A DNA stretch of 64,000 bases from Aerococcaceae bacterium zg-1292 (GCA_016126655.1 CP065955.1:496001-560000), one strand, 5' to 3'; positions 26,006 to 35,963 are shown, counted from the first letter of the stretch. Made by a program: numbers and translations. Notes: a model not told the origin generated them from the sequence alone.

Positions 26006-26021
26006 TGAATCAAATGTGAGG

Positions 26022-26086
26022 TGGTGTATAAATTTCACGGATGTCATCTTCAAAAATGACGGCGAGAAGTTTATACACCTATTTTT
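26022..26086 (+). terminator. terminator after the GH32 gene
   Basis: GGTGTATAAA pairs with TTTATACACC around an inner small stem (TGTCAT with ATGACG), followed by TATTTTT. Confidence 0.8.
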
Positions 26087-26161
26087 GTAAAGAATAATTA
26101 GTATCGCAATTTAATTAACTTTTGAGTACAATAATGGTAGATATGATGAGGAGGAGATTTC

Positions 26162-27028
26162 ATGATAGGAGCTTTAGAAGCAGGCGGAACAAAATGTGTC
26201 TGCGCAATGTTTACAGAAGAAGGAGAACTGATTGAACGTGTCAGTATCCCCACACAAACGCCGGAGCAATCAATTCCGGCAATGATTGCTTTTTTTAAAC
26301 AATATCCACAAATGCGGGCATTAGGGATTGGTTCATTTGGTCCGATTGGTGTCAATGAATCATTGGATAATTATGGTTATATTACAACGACACCAAAAGC
26401 AGGTTGGCAAAACTTTAATTTTGTGGGTGTGTTTAAAGATGAATTTAATGTACCTATTGCATGGACGACTGATGTGAATGCTGCTGCATATGGTGAAATG
26501 ATGCAAGGTGCTGCTCAAGGGCTGAAAAATGTTGTTTATTTAACGGTAGGTACTGGTATCGGTGGTGGATTTGTTGTTGATGGCAATATTGTCAGTGGTT
26601 ATGGACATCCTGAGTCTGGTCATATTTTAATTCGTCGTCATCAAGATGATACGTTTAAAGGTACTTGCCCGTATCACAATGATTGCTTAGAGGGAATGGC
26701 AGCAGGTCCTGCAATTGAGGCGCGTTGGGGTAAAAAAGGGGTGGAGCTAGAAGCATCGCATCCAGCATGGGCGATGGAAGCAGAGTATATTGCACAGGCA
26801 TTGTATAATTATTATGTCATTTTAGGGAGTGAGAAATTTATTCTAGGTGGCGGTGTGATGAAGCAACGCCAATTATTCCCGATGATTCAACAACGTTTCG
26901 TTGAATTAAATAATGGCTATTTAGAAATACCAGCGATTGAGACCTTTATTGTGCCGCCGGCGTTGGAAGATAATGCCGGTATCACCGGTTGTTTTGAATT
27001 AGCTAAAAAATTAATAGAAGCTGAATAA
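26162..27028 (+). CDS. scrK: ROK-family fructokinase
   Basis: The 288-residue kinase phosphorylates fructose at C6 with ATP. It starts IGALEAGGTKCVCA, the ROK phosphate-1 motif, with GTGIGGGFVVDG as phosphate 2. The zinc site is formed by GHILIRRH and CPYHNDCLEG, and the latter matches the family signature CxCGxxGCxE in a divergent form. It follows the GH32 gene and handles the fructose released by it. AGGAGGAG lies just before the ATG. It has its own terminator. Confidence 0.94.
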   Translation: MIGALEAGGTKCVCAMFTEEGELIERVSIPTQTPEQSIPAMIAFFKQYPQMRALGIGSFGPIGVNESLDNYGYITTTPKAGWQNFNFVGVFKDEFNVPIAWTTDVNAAAYGEMMQGAAQGLKNVVYLTVGTGIGGGFVVDGNIVSGYGHPESGHILIRRHQDDTFKGTCPYHNDCLEGMAAGPAIEARWGKKGVELEASHPAWAMEAEYIAQALYNYYVILGSEKFILGGGVMKQRQLFPMIQQRFVELNNGYLEIPAIETFIVPPALEDNAGITGCFELAKKLIEAE

Positions 27029-27038
27029 ACAGCTGAAG

Positions 27039-27072
27039 AATAAGGTGGGGGGCTTCCCACCTTATTTTTTTA
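27039..27072 (+). terminator. terminator after the fructokinase gene
   Basis: The stem AATAAGGTGGG with CCCACCTTATT has a small loop and is followed by TTTTT. Confidence 0.92.
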
Positions 27073-27222
27073 GGATAGATTCACCCCATTTTTTAAGAAA
27101 TGGCGTTGCGGTAGATAGAGTGAAAACGAGGCAGGAATCATTTGAAATCGAAAACAATATCATTGAGTTCTAATATAATTTAGCATATAATGAGATGGAC
27201 AGAAAAACTGGAGGGAATTGGT

Positions 27223-28653
27223 GTGACAGAAAACCGCTTAATTTTAACATTATTTGGCGCTACAGGTGATTTAGCCGCGCGTAAATTATATCCTGCCTTG
27301 TATCGTCTATATAAAAATGGACATATTTCAACGCATTTTGCATTAGTCGGAACTGGAAGAACCGAATGGACACATCAAGAGATGCGCCAGCGTGTATCTG
27401 AGAGTGTTAAGCAAGAGGTGGATGATGCAAAACATTTGGAAGAATTTTTATCCCATGTGTATTATGTGTCGCATGATGTTAATGATACAACGCACTATCA
27501 ACGTTTAAAAAATTTCCAAGAAGAATTAGATGAAAAGTATGACACAAAAGGAAATCGTATTTTCTATATTTCCTTATCACCAACCTTATTCCCGACGATT
27601 ACAGGTCATTTACGTGACCAACAGCTAATAACTGATGATGGTTATAATCGATTGATTATTGAAAAACCCTTTGGACACGATACAGCGTCCGCTCAAGAAT
27701 TACAACAAAGTTTGAACAACGCTTTCGATGAAAATCAAATTTTTCGTATTGACCACTACTTAGGTAAAGAAATGGTACAAGCGATTCGCAATATTCGCTT
27801 CGATAACCGTGTATTTGCCGATAGTTGGAATAATCAAGGGATTGATAATATTCAAATTAGTTTATTGGAAGAAGTCGGTGTAGAAGACCGTGGCGAGTAT
27901 TACGATACCTCGGGTGCTACACGTGATATGATTCAAAATCATGCCTTACAAATATTAGCGTTGCTAGCGATGAACCAGCCAAAAGAAGCGACTGCTGAAG
28001 CCATTCAGGAAGAGAAAATTCAAGTGTTAGCGTCACTATATTACCCACAAGATGCTAAAGAAGTCAGTGAAAAATTTGTGCGTGGGCAATATGGACCAAG
28101 TAAGGAACTGAAAGGATACCGTCAAGAAGACAAGGTTAGCGAAACATCAGAAACAGAAACATATTTTGCAGCTTGTGTCGAAATTGATTTGCCACAATGG
28201 CAAGGTGTGCCATTCTTTATCCGTACAGGAAAACGCCTTAATAGTAAGGCGACAACGATTGATGTGCAGTTTAAACCGACTCAAGAAGGTGTACCAGGTA
28301 ATCAATTGCATATTGAAGTGGCACCAAGAACGGGTTATCGCTTTACCGTCAATCAGAAAAAATTAGGCTATTCCCATGAGACTGAAAGTATTCCGTTGGA
28401 GTATTATTATACACCGGAACAATTAGCTGAAACGCCACAAGACTACGAGCGCTTGATTTACGAATGCATTTTAGGTGATAAGAGTCATTTCGCTCATTAC
28501 TTAGAAGTAGAGCATGCGTGGAAATACATTGACCATTTATTTAGCTACTGGAATCAAGAAAAACCTGAATTTCCAAATTATGAAGCGGGCAGTCGTGGTC
28601 CAGATGCCGCCGAAGCATTATTGGCCCAGTACCACACTAACTGGCAAGAGTAA
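27223..28653 (+). CDS. zwf: glucose-6-phosphate 1-dehydrogenase
   Basis: The 476-residue enzyme oxidises glucose 6-phosphate with NADP+ at the entrance to the oxidative pentose phosphate path. GATGDLAARKL near the N-terminus is the cofactor fold. RIDHYLGKEMVQ (Asp177-His178 within) is the substrate and catalytic signature. A GTG start is taken because GGAGGG lies seven bases upstream; an ATG 33 bases earlier has no ribosome site. Its TAA stop (28651-28653) is fused to a structured repeat unit. It supplies NADPH usable by the glutathione reductase in the window. Confidence 0.95.
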   Translation: MTENRLILTLFGATGDLAARKLYPALYRLYKNGHISTHFALVGTGRTEWTHQEMRQRVSESVKQEVDDAKHLEEFLSHVYYVSHDVNDTTHYQRLKNFQEELDEKYDTKGNRIFYISLSPTLFPTITGHLRDQQLITDDGYNRLIIEKPFGHDTASAQELQQSLNNAFDENQIFRIDHYLGKEMVQAIRNIRFDNRVFADSWNNQGIDNIQISLLEEVGVEDRGEYYDTSGATRDMIQNHALQILALLAMNQPKEATAEAIQEEKIQVLASLYYPQDAKEVSEKFVRGQYGPSKELKGYRQEDKVSETSETETYFAACVEIDLPQWQGVPFFIRTGKRLNSKATTIDVQFKPTQEGVPGNQLHIEVAPRTGYRFTVNQKKLGYSHETESIPLEYYYTPEQLAETPQDYERLIYECILGDKSHFAHYLEVEHAWKYIDHLFSYWNQEKPEFPNYEAGSRGPDAAEALLAQYHTNWQE

Positions 28654-29011
28654 AACATACTGAGAGCGCGGGTGCACTGACGTGAACCACTGGAAAACAT
28701 GGTGTGAGAGAGGGTGTTCAGTTTTGAACCACTGGAGAAAGGCATCGTAGTGCGAGCATTGCACGTAGGAGACTTTTGAAGTGGAAGTCAAGGCTGCGCA
28801 AACGGAACCGGATTAAAATGCGCGGGAGAGCGTTCAGCACTCCAAGCTTTTTGCGAAGTGGAAGTCAAGTCAATCCAAGTGAGCCGGAATAAAACATAGT
28901 GTGAGCGCGGATGCCCTGACTTGAATCACTGGAGCAAAGGACGCCGAAGCACAATAAGCGCTTCAAGAGCTATGCGAAGTGGAAGTCAAGTCAATCCAAG
29001 CGAGCCAGAAT
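28652..29011 (+). repeat. repeat cluster 5: half-unit, unit, half-unit, unit
   Basis: In order these are a 42-base 5' half-unit (28652-28693, ending CCACTGG), a complete unit (28694-28814), a 3' half-unit (28815-28890), and a complete unit (28891-29011) with the inner stem GAAGC...GCTTC. Cluster 5 begins inside the stop codon of zwf. Unlike most clusters it is followed by more than 1 kb without an intact gene. Confidence 0.9.
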
Positions 29012-29114
29012 AAGACACTAACTCATTTTTTAGTTCTATTTCAGTTTTCGCTGTCTATTTTGTAGACTCTGCATCTAACAAACTTTCATTAATAAAATAC
29101 TATTTCCATAAAAA

Positions 29115-29152
29115 AGGGCTGACTGATAATAAAAGTTATCAGTCAGTTTTAT
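29115..29152 (+). terminator. hairpin terminator downstream of repeat cluster 5
   Basis: The perfect stem CTGACTGATAA with TTATCAGTCAG is followed by TTTTATTTTTT. It may end the zwf transcript after the repeat cluster. Confidence 0.88.
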
Positions 29153-29262
29153 TTTTTAATTTATTTGAAAGCCTACCTCCGAAGTATAAAAATAAGGATT
29201 ATAATGACGATATGTGGAAATAAAAAAATTCCAACGGTTAAGTCTCTGAATTTAAAAAATAG

Positions 29263-29436
29263 AAAGTCAACAGTATTGATAATCTCAATAATCAAAAAAT
29301 GGTAGGTTCAGGTAGAACATATCATCTTAATTATTCATGGTATTCTTTATCTAATAAAAATAGATATGTAGATATCTATGTAAGAGGTCAAATTAACTAT
29401 GTTAGTGCTAGTATGGATACTACTTTCAAAAGTTAA
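29263..29436 (+). pseudogene. C-terminal remnant of an unknown protein gene
   Basis: An open frame of 57 codons follows a TAG at 29260 and ends at TAA 29434-29436. Residues such as RTYHLNYSWYSL, RYVDIYVRGQINYVSAS look like beta-strand protein. An internal ATG lies at 29299 without a ribosome site. I do not recognise it. It is likely the tail of a lost gene between zwf and the glycogen operon. Confidence 0.4.
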
Positions 29437-29497
29437 TGGTTCAACTTGAGTTAATTAAATGGCATTAACTAATTAAAGAAAACTATCCTCACACGTT

Positions 29498-29635
29498 AAG
29501 TGGGAGCAATTCTCCCTATGTTCTTTCGTCTATTTTTCATGAAAAAGCATCTACTTTATTAAATTTTCTGAGAGTGCATTTTGGCTTTTGTATTTTTCGT
29601 GGTATATTCATGAAGCCAGAAGTGGGAGCAATTCT
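29498..29635 (+). repeat. 16-bp direct repeat pair
   Basis: AAGTGGGAGCAATTCT occurs at 29498-29513 and again at 29620-29635, 122 bases apart. The first copy continues into CCC, making GGGAG-CAATT-CTCCC. The role is unknown. A shorter relative (AAGTGGGAGC) lies near 46007. Confidence 0.6.
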
Positions 29636-29645
29636 AGCGCATAGT

Positions 29646-29681
29646 AAAAGAGTAGATGATTGGAGGCACCTGCTCTTTTTT
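29646..29681 (+). terminator. terminator-like hairpin in the zwf-glgB gap
   Basis: AAAAGAGTAG pairs with CTGCTCTTTT (one wobble) around a 14-base loop and leads into T. No gene is visible just upstream, so it may end a small RNA or be left from a lost gene. Confidence 0.55.
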
Positions 29682-29724
29682 AGTTAGGGATATTAGTCCA
29701 TCATGCTTCATAATGTGCGTGACA

Positions 29725-29761
29725 AAATCATAACTACTCATTAGACGGGTGATTATGATTT
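29725..29761. other. AT-rich inverted repeat in the zwf-glgB gap
   Basis: AAATCATAA and TTATGATTT form a perfect nine-base stem, with a possible inner stem ACTC/GGGT. There is no long T run. It could be another terminator or an operator; nothing decides. Confidence 0.4.
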
Positions 29762-29915
29762 CTCGGAATAAATTTATGAATATTGCGCTGGCAATAAAAT
29801 TGAAATAGCGATTAATAGTAACGAAAGAATAATAATGTTTGACAACAAAAATTTTTAGTCCTAATCATCCAAATCAACACGAATAATTGTTTGATAAAAT
29901 TTATAAAGAATTGCA

Positions 29916-29985
29916 TGAAAACGTTTGTATGAAAGCGCATTATCTGTTATAATAGTAGTATCAAAAGCATTGAAAGCGTATAACA
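29916..29985 (+). promoter_or_regulatory. promoter P1 of the glycogen operon with three cre-like half-sites
   Basis: TTGTAT (29925-29930) and TATAAT (29948-29953), 17 bases apart with an extended TG, form a good promoter. The half-site TGAAARCG occurs at 29916, 29930 and 29971. The first extends to TGAAAACGTTTGTA, two mismatches from the cre consensus, and overlaps the -35. This placement suggests control by CcpA or another LacI-family protein. Confidence 0.65.
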
Positions 29986-30013
29986 GTTATAGTTTTGGCT
30001 ATCAGTAAAATTG

Positions 30014-30077
30014 ACGTACGTTTTTTCTGTTAAATGATTTCAGCGTTAACAGAAAAACACGTACGTTCTTATTTTTA
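30014..30077 (+). terminator. large leader hairpin before glgB (possible attenuator)
   Basis: ACGTACGT, a T run and TTCTGTTAA pair with TTAACAGAA, an A run and ACGTACGT in a stem of about 20 bp with one bulge and a 12-base loop, followed by TCTTATTTTTA. It lies between promoters P1 and P2. Transcripts from P1 would meet it before glgB, so it may be a terminator that insulates or attenuates. Confidence 0.65.
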
Positions 30078-30102
30078 GAATTAAATTACGCTAATAAAGT
30101 AG

Positions 30103-30130
30103 TCGAAATATTATAAAATTCTGTTATAAT
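30103..30130 (+). promoter_or_regulatory. promoter P2 of the glycogen operon
   Basis: TGTTATAAT (TATAAT at 30125-30130) is an extended -10 with a weak -35. It lies downstream of the leader hairpin and 33 bases before the glgB start. Confidence 0.6.
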
Positions 30131-30163
30131 AATGATAAAGCTGTAGGGGCAAGGAGGATGAAA

Positions 30164-32071
30164 ATGCAAACATCAATAGGATTACCGCATTTTAATGAAG
30201 ATGTATATTTCTTCAACATAGGAAAACACCGAGAAGCGTATCGCTTCTTAGGTAGTAAGAAAGCTCAAGTGGGTGACACTACCGGCTATCAATTTAGTGT
30301 ATGGGCGCCCAATGCATCCAATGTTTTTTTAACAGGGGATTTTAATTACTGGAGTCGCACACAGATGAATTGGCAAGAAGGTGGTGTTTGGACGGTCTTT
30401 GTGGCAGAAGCGCAAGAAGGACAATGTTATAAATATGGAATTGACCACGGTAATGGTTATATCGAATATAAGATGGATCCGTTTGGACATCGCTTTGAAG
30501 TTGCACCTAAAGACGCGAGTATTGTGGCAGATATTCCAGAGTATGAGTGGAATGATGCCAAATGGTTACGGAAACGAGAAAAACGTGATAAATTTTCGAC
30601 ACCACTGTCCATTTATGAAGTGCATGCATCCAGTTGGCGACAACATCCTGATGGACGTTACTATACATTAACTGAATTAGCGGATAGTTTGATTCCGTAT
30701 GTTCAATCGATGGGCTATACGCATATTGAATTGATGCCATTAATGGACCACCCATTGGAAGCGTCGTGGGGATATCAAATTACGGGTTACTATGGTATCA
30801 CTGGACGTTATGGCACGATGGCGGAATTACAATATTTAGTAGATTTAGCTCATCAACATGATATTGGAGTTATTTTGGATTGGGTACCCGGACATTTTTG
30901 TCGTAATGCCTATGCGTTGGCGTATTTTGACGGCACACCTACCTTTGAATATCAAGATGTGAACCGTGCAAATAATATCGGTTGGGGGACATTAAACTTT
31001 GACTTAGGAAAAACACAAGTTCAAAGCTTTTTGATTTCCAACGCTTTGTTCTGGCTAAAAGAATTTCATGTGGATGGACTGCGTGTTGATGCGGTAACCA
31101 ATATGCTCTATCTCGATTTTGATGAAGGGCCATGGACACCGAATGAGTATGGTGGTAATGAAAACTTACAAGGAATTGACTTCTTGCAAAAACTCAATAC
31201 AACGATTCATGAAGAATTACCAGATGTTTACATGATTGCAGAAGAAAGTTCAAACCGTGAAGGGATTACTCGACCGGTGAGTGAAGGCGGTCTTGGTTTT
31301 GATTACAAGTGGAACTTGGGTTGGATGAACGATACCTTACGTTTCTTTGCATTAGAGCCGTATCTTCGTCCGCAAAATCTTACCTTAATTACGTTTGTGT
31401 TTATGTATCAATATAATGAGCGTTTTATTTTACCTTATTCACATGATGAAGTGGTTCATGGTAAACACTCGTTACTAGGGCGTATTCCAGGTAGTCGTTA
31501 TGACCAATTTGCGACCTTGCGCTTAATGCAAGCATATATGGCGGCTCAGCCGGGTAAAACATTGAACTTTATGGGTAATGAGTTGGGTCAATATTTAGAG
31601 TGGCGTCATTATTCAGAGTTAGAGTGGATTGATTTAACGCGTGAATATAATCAAGAGTATCAACACTTTGTATCCCACTTAAATCATTTTGTAAAAGATA
31701 CGAAAGCGATGCATGAATGGGATTACGAACGTGAAGGACTACGTGTATTGGAAGCTGATGCTTATGATGATGGTTATTTAACCATGATTCGCCAAGGTTC
31801 AGTACCGAGAGATTTTGTTATTGTCGCATGTAATTTTGAAAATAAATGGCAACATAATATACCGGTGGGTGCGCCGTATAAAGGTCAATATAAAATTGTC
31901 TTAAATACGGATGATGCTCAATATGGTGGTTCAAATATATTACAAACACTTGAATATAAAACGAGTGAACAAGAACAAGATGGAGAGCCATTTATGTTAA
32001 CACTTGATTTGCCACCATTATCTGTTTTGTATTTACAACCAAAGCGCATTTATGGTGCCAAAGCCAAATAA
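30164..32071 (+). CDS. glgB: 1,4-alpha-glucan branching enzyme
   Basis: The 635-residue GH13 enzyme adds alpha-1,6 branches to glycogen. The N-terminal CBM48-type domain ([20 protein letters not shown]) is at about residues 45-130. The catalytic domain has nucleophile Asp309 in GLRVDAVTN, acid/base Glu360 in MIAEES, and Asp428 in [12 protein letters not shown] 30164 was chosen, six bases after AAGGAGG; the ATG at 30158 touches the ribosome site. It is first in glgB-glgC-glgD-glgA. Confidence 0.97.
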   Translation: MQTSIGLPHFNEDVYFFNIGKHREAYRFLGSKKAQVGDTTGYQFSVWAPNASNVFLTGDFNYWSRTQMNWQEGGVWTVFVAEAQEGQCYKYGIDHGNGYIEYKMDPFGHRFEVAPKDASIVADIPEYEWNDAKWLRKREKRDKFSTPLSIYEVHASSWRQHPDGRYYTLTELADSLIPYVQSMGYTHIELMPLMDHPLEASWGYQITGYYGITGRYGTMAELQYLVDLAHQHDIGVILDWVPGHFCRNAYALAYFDGTPTFEYQDVNRANNIGWGTLNFDLGKTQVQSFLISNALFWLKEFHVDGLRVDAVTNMLYLDFDEGPWTPNEYGGNENLQGIDFLQKLNTTIHEELPDVYMIAEESSNREGITRPVSEGGLGFDYKWNLGWMNDTLRFFALEPYLRPQNLTLITFVFMYQYNERFILPYSHDEVVHGKHSLLGRIPGSRYDQFATLRLMQAYMAAQPGKTLNFMGNELGQYLEWRHYSELEWIDLTREYNQEYQHFVSHLNHFVKDTKAMHEWDYEREGLRVLEADAYDDGYLTMIRQGSVPRDFVIVACNFENKWQHNIPVGAPYKGQYKIVLNTDDAQYGGSNILQTLEYKTSEQEQDGEPFMLTLDLPPLSVLYLQPKRIYGAKAK

Positions 32072-32113
32072 TCAGTAAATAAATAACGAAATTAGGAAGG
32101 AGAACGGTTGCTA

Positions 32114-32137
32114 ATGAGCAATCGAATAGTGAGATGA
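32114..32137 (+). CDS. seven-codon mini-cistron coupled to glgC
   Basis: ATG 32114, 11 bases after AAGGAG, encodes MSNRIVR and stops at TGA 32135-32137, which overlaps the glgC ATG (ATGA). The glgC start itself has no good ribosome site, so re-initiation after this mini-cistron is the likeliest way glgC is translated. This is seen in sequence; the mechanism is inferred. Confidence 0.4.
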   Translation: MSNRIVR

Positions 32138-33285
32138 AACAAGAAATGATTGCAATGATTCTCGCCGGAGGACAGGGGACGCGCTTAGGAGTGTTAACGA
32201 AAAAAATAGCTAAACCGGCTGTGCCTTTTGGTGGCAAATATCGTATTATTGACTTCGCCTTAAGTAATTGTATTAATTCTGGTATTAATACGGTTGGCGT
32301 GGTCACACAGTATCAACCATTGGAATTAAATGAACATATTGGTAATGGTTCTGCTTGGGGCTTAACCGGTCGTAATAGTGGTGCGACCATTTTACAACCT
32401 TACTCTAGTTCGGATGGTGAAAAATGGTTTAAAGGAACGGCACACGCGATTTATCAAAATATTGCTTATATCGATTCTATCTACCCTGAGTACGTGCTCA
32501 TTTTATCCGGTGACCATATTTATAAAATGGATTACAGTGAAATGCTAGAGCATCATAAGCGCAATGAAGCGAGTCTAACCGTTGGGGTTATTCCAGTGCC
32601 AATCAAAGAAGCTTCTCGTTTTGGTATTATGAATACCGACCATGCGGGTAGAATTATTGAGTTTGAAGAAAAACCAGCGAATCCGAAAAGTAATCTAGCT
32701 TCAATGGGAATCTATATTTTCAATTGGCGCACATTAAGACGTTATCTGGTTGAAGACCAATCGAAAAACCGTGAAATGGAAGACTTTGGTAAAAATGTGA
32801 TTCCTGCGTATTTAGACAATGCTGAAAATTGTTTTGCATTCTCATTTGATGGCTATTGGAAAGATGTTGGAACGATTGAAAGTCTATGGGAAGCCAACAT
32901 GGAATTTTTATCACCCGAACACCCATTGCATTTAAGTGAAGATAGTTGGCGTGTATATACTAACAATCCGATTACCCCACCGCAATTTTTAACGGAAGAT
33001 GCAGTGTTGAAAAATGCATTAGTAGTTGATGGTTGTTATGTAGCGGGTACTGTTGAAGATTCGATTTTATCACTGGATGTAAAAGTAGGCGAAAATTCAA
33101 CCATCAATGATTCGTTATTAATGGCGGGTGTAACCGTTGGTAAAAACTGTAAAGTAGAATATGCAATTATCGGTGAAAATGCTGTACTGGCTGATGGAGC
33201 AAGTGTCATTGGAACACCGGAAAATATTGCTGTAGTAGGATATCAGGAAGTGATTGGAGGACCGAAAAACGATGGTGAAGAATAA
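32134..33285 (+). CDS. glgC: glucose-1-phosphate adenylyltransferase, catalytic subunit
   Basis: The 383-residue enzyme makes ADP-glucose for glycogen synthesis. [18 protein letters not shown] is the nucleotide-binding signature, followed by [15 protein letters not shown] and the later [11 protein letters not shown] left-handed beta-helix closes the C-terminus. It forms the hetero-oligomer with GlgD. The usual ribosome site is not directly in front; translation probably couples to the mini-cistron at 32114. Its 3' end overlaps glgD. Confidence 0.96.
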   Translation: MKQEMIAMILAGGQGTRLGVLTKKIAKPAVPFGGKYRIIDFALSNCINSGINTVGVVTQYQPLELNEHIGNGSAWGLTGRNSGATILQPYSSSDGEKWFKGTAHAIYQNIAYIDSIYPEYVLILSGDHIYKMDYSEMLEHHKRNEASLTVGVIPVPIKEASRFGIMNTDHAGRIIEFEEKPANPKSNLASMGIYIFNWRTLRRYLVEDQSKNREMEDFGKNVIPAYLDNAENCFAFSFDGYWKDVGTIESLWEANMEFLSPEHPLHLSEDSWRVYTNNPITPPQFLTEDAVLKNALVVDGCYVAGTVEDSILSLDVKVGENSTINDSLLMAGVTVGKNCKVEYAIIGENAVLADGASVIGTPENIAVVGYQEVIGGPKNDGEE

Positions 33286-34414
33286 ATTATGTGCGATTGT
33301 TAACTTAACAGAAAATGAAGAAGCGTTAAAACCGCTAACAATTGGTCGTCCCGTTGCGGCTCTACCTTTTGCAGGACGTTACCGTGTAGTAGACTTTCCG
33401 CTGTCAAATATTGCCCACGCTGAGATTGATTCATGTGCGCTTTTTATCTCCGAGTCAGGCCGTTCGATTTATGACCATATTCGTTCAGGGGACTCATGGA
33501 ATTTTGATTCGCAAATTACCGGTGGTATCTTTACGTTTTCACAACGAAATTGGAAATTGCGTCATTTACAAGAAGTGGACGGCGATGATTTTTACGATGA
33601 CCACCGCCTATATATGAAACGTTCGCATGCCAATTATGTCTTTGTGTCAGGAAGCAAAATTATTGCCAATGTTGATATACGTGCGATTTATCGTCATCAT
33701 TTATCGAGTGAAGCAGATGTGACAGTTGTCTATAAACCGATTGTATTAGAAGAAGCACGTCGTTATTCTGAAGATATGAATTTAGTATTGGATGAATACG
33801 GACAATTGCTCGATATTGTGCCATTACGTGACGCTGGGGAGACTGAGCGTGTTAATGTTAACTTAGGTATGTACATTTTAAGTGTCGACAAGTTGAATGA
33901 ATTGATGAGCCGAGCAGAAGCAGAAAAACGCTTTGTCGAAGTGGATAGCTTGATTGAACATTATTTATTGGAGCAAAATGTTAATGTGTATGAATATACT
34001 GGTTATACTGCCAATGTTGAAACTATTGACCGCTATTATCAAGCGCACATGGATTTATTGGACCGTGCCAAGTATAATGCAGTGTTCCATACAAGTCAGC
34101 CGATTTTAACGAAAAGTAAAAACGGTGCCCCAACATATTACGCGCCAGGTTCTGTCGTGAAAGAATCGATTTTGGCTACTGGCGTAAGTATAGACGGAGA
34201 GGTAGTACGCTCCATAATTAACCGTAAAGTGCATATTGCACCGGACGCTAAAGTAAAAGAGAGTATCCTTTTACAAGGCACAAAAGTTGAAGCGGGTGCG
34301 GTCGTAGAATATGCGATTATCGATAAAGATTGCGTGATTAAAGCAGGGGCTAAAGTAGTGGGTACACCCGATAATATTATCGTAATCGGAAAAAATACAG
34401 TTGTTGAAGCATAG
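33272..34414 (+). CDS. glgD: glucose-1-phosphate adenylyltransferase regulatory subunit
   Basis: The 380-residue paralogue of GlgC keeps the overall fold and the beta-helix. The GGxGTRL nucleotide loop is missing: the matching stretch reads [19 protein letters not shown], which is typical of GlgD. It tunes GlgC activity and does not catalyse itself. It starts at ATG 33272, preceded by GGAGG, and overlaps the last 14 bases of glgC. Confidence 0.94.
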   Translation: MVKNKLCAIVNLTENEEALKPLTIGRPVAALPFAGRYRVVDFPLSNIAHAEIDSCALFISESGRSIYDHIRSGDSWNFDSQITGGIFTFSQRNWKLRHLQEVDGDDFYDDHRLYMKRSHANYVFVSGSKIIANVDIRAIYRHHLSSEADVTVVYKPIVLEEARRYSEDMNLVLDEYGQLLDIVPLRDAGETERVNVNLGMYILSVDKLNELMSRAEAEKRFVEVDSLIEHYLLEQNVNVYEYTGYTANVETIDRYYQAHMDLLDRAKYNAVFHTSQPILTKSKNGAPTYYAPGSVVKESILATGVSIDGEVVRSIINRKVHIAPDAKVKESILLQGTKVEAGAVVEYAIIDKDCVIKAGAKVVGTPDNIIVIGKNTVVEA

Positions 34415-34427
34415 GAGGCTTTCTAAT

Positions 34428-35870
34428 ATGATGAAAGTATTGTTTGCGGCAGCAGAAGCCGCGCCCTTTTTCAAAACAGGGGGACTGGGTGATGTTGCTT
34501 ATGCTTTACCAAAAGAATTAAAAAAACAAGGTGTGGATATTCGTGTGGTGTTACCCAACTACACACAAATGCCTGCATCTTATCAAGAACAACTTACAGA
34601 AATCGTTCATTTTCGCTTCCAATTAGGAGACAAAAATGTCTATTGCGGGATTAAAACATTAGAGCTAGAAGGCGTGACCTATTATTTCATTGATAATTTA
34701 AGCTATTTTGACCGCAAGAGTCTGTATGGTGAATGGGACGATGGCGAGCGCTTCGGATTCTTTTCAACAGCGATTATTGAGATGTTAGAAGTTATCGATT
34801 GGATACCGGATGTTATTCATTGTAATGATTGGCATACTGCGATGGTGCCGGTATTATTAGTAGACCGTTACCATTGGAAAAATCGTCTGCGTCATATCCG
34901 TAAAGTGTTTACTATTCATAATTTGCGTTTCCAAGGTATTTTTGAGCCGAGTATTTTAGAGCGTGTGTTCGGCACGCATTATAATGCGTATACGCATGAT
35001 GGCTTGCAATGGAAAGACCGCGTTAATTTTATGAAAGGTGCCATCAACTTTTCTGATATTGTGACCACAGTGAGTCCGACTTATGCGCATGAAATCATGT
35101 CACCAGAATTTGGTGAACAGTTGGAAGGAACATTGATGTATAATCAATGGAAAGTTCGTGGCATTATTAATGGCATTGACTATGATTTGAATAATCCGGA
35201 AACCGATTCATTAATTCCGCACCATTTTTCAGTCAATAATCTCGCAGGAAAATATGAAAATAAACGGGCACTACAAGAAGCCGTCGGCTTACCGGTTCGT
35301 GATGATGTGCCGATTATTGGAGTGGTTAGTCGTTTAACCGATCAAAAAGGATTTCAATTAGTAGAAGAGCGTATGGAAGAACTTTTATCACAAGCAGAAG
35401 TTCAAGTAGTGTTACTTGGAACGGGTGAAGCTCGCTTTGAACACTCCTTCCGCTACTTTGAATCGAAATATCCGCATAAAATGAAGAGCCTTATCAAGTT
35501 CGACTTGAACATCGCGCAATTGATTTATGCCGGAAGCGATATGTTTTTAATGCCGAGTGCCTTTGAACCGTGTGGCTTGTCACAAATGATGTCGATGCGT
35601 TACGGCACATTGCCAATTGTACATGAAACAGGTGGATTAAAAGATACTGTACAGCCGTACAATCAATTTACCGGAGAAGGTACAGGATTTAGTTTCTATG
35701 GATTTGATGGTTGGACTATGTTATCAACAATTTATAATGCATTGACCGTCTACTATCAACGCCCAGAACATTGGCAAGGGCTCATGCATCAAGCGATGAC
35801 ACGAAACTTCGGTTGGGAAAATCCGACCAAGGAATATTTAGGGATATATCAACAATTATTAGCTGAATAA
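34428..35870 (+). CDS. glgA: glycogen synthase (ADP-glucose-dependent)
   Basis: The 480-residue GT5 enzyme adds glucose from ADP-glucose to growing glycogen. KTGGLGDV (residues 16-23) is the ADP-glucose loop and the C-terminal EPCGLSQMMSMRYG holds the catalytic Glu. ATG 34428 follows TAGGAGG at proper spacing. It is the last gene of the operon; a strong terminator follows. No glycogen phosphorylase gene (glgP) is next to it, unlike the usual glgBCDAP order. Confidence 0.97.
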   Translation: MMKVLFAAAEAAPFFKTGGLGDVAYALPKELKKQGVDIRVVLPNYTQMPASYQEQLTEIVHFRFQLGDKNVYCGIKTLELEGVTYYFIDNLSYFDRKSLYGEWDDGERFGFFSTAIIEMLEVIDWIPDVIHCNDWHTAMVPVLLVDRYHWKNRLRHIRKVFTIHNLRFQGIFEPSILERVFGTHYNAYTHDGLQWKDRVNFMKGAINFSDIVTTVSPTYAHEIMSPEFGEQLEGTLMYNQWKVRGIINGIDYDLNNPETDSLIPHHFSVNNLAGKYENKRALQEAVGLPVRDDVPIIGVVSRLTDQKGFQLVEERMEELLSQAEVQVVLLGTGEARFEHSFRYFESKYPHKMKSLIKFDLNIAQLIYAGSDMFLMPSAFEPCGLSQMMSMRYGTLPIVHETGGLKDTVQPYNQFTGEGTGFSFYGFDGWTMLSTIYNALTVYYQRPEHWQGLMHQAMTRNFGWENPTKEYLGIYQQLLAE

Positions 35871-35873
35871 TTG

Positions 35874-35917
35874 TAAAAGCCATCTCTGTGTACTGCGCGC
35901 ACAGAGATGGCTTTATA
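35874..35917 (+). terminator. terminator of the glgBCDA operon
   Basis: The long perfect stem AAAGCCATCTCTGTG with its complement CACAGAGATGGCTTT is the strongest hairpin in this part. A-rich and T-rich flanks suggest that it could work in both directions. Confidence 0.9.
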
Positions 35918-35963
35918 TTTATGGGCTCATGCGTAACAAGCGCAAAGGGTAGGACGCAAATGA

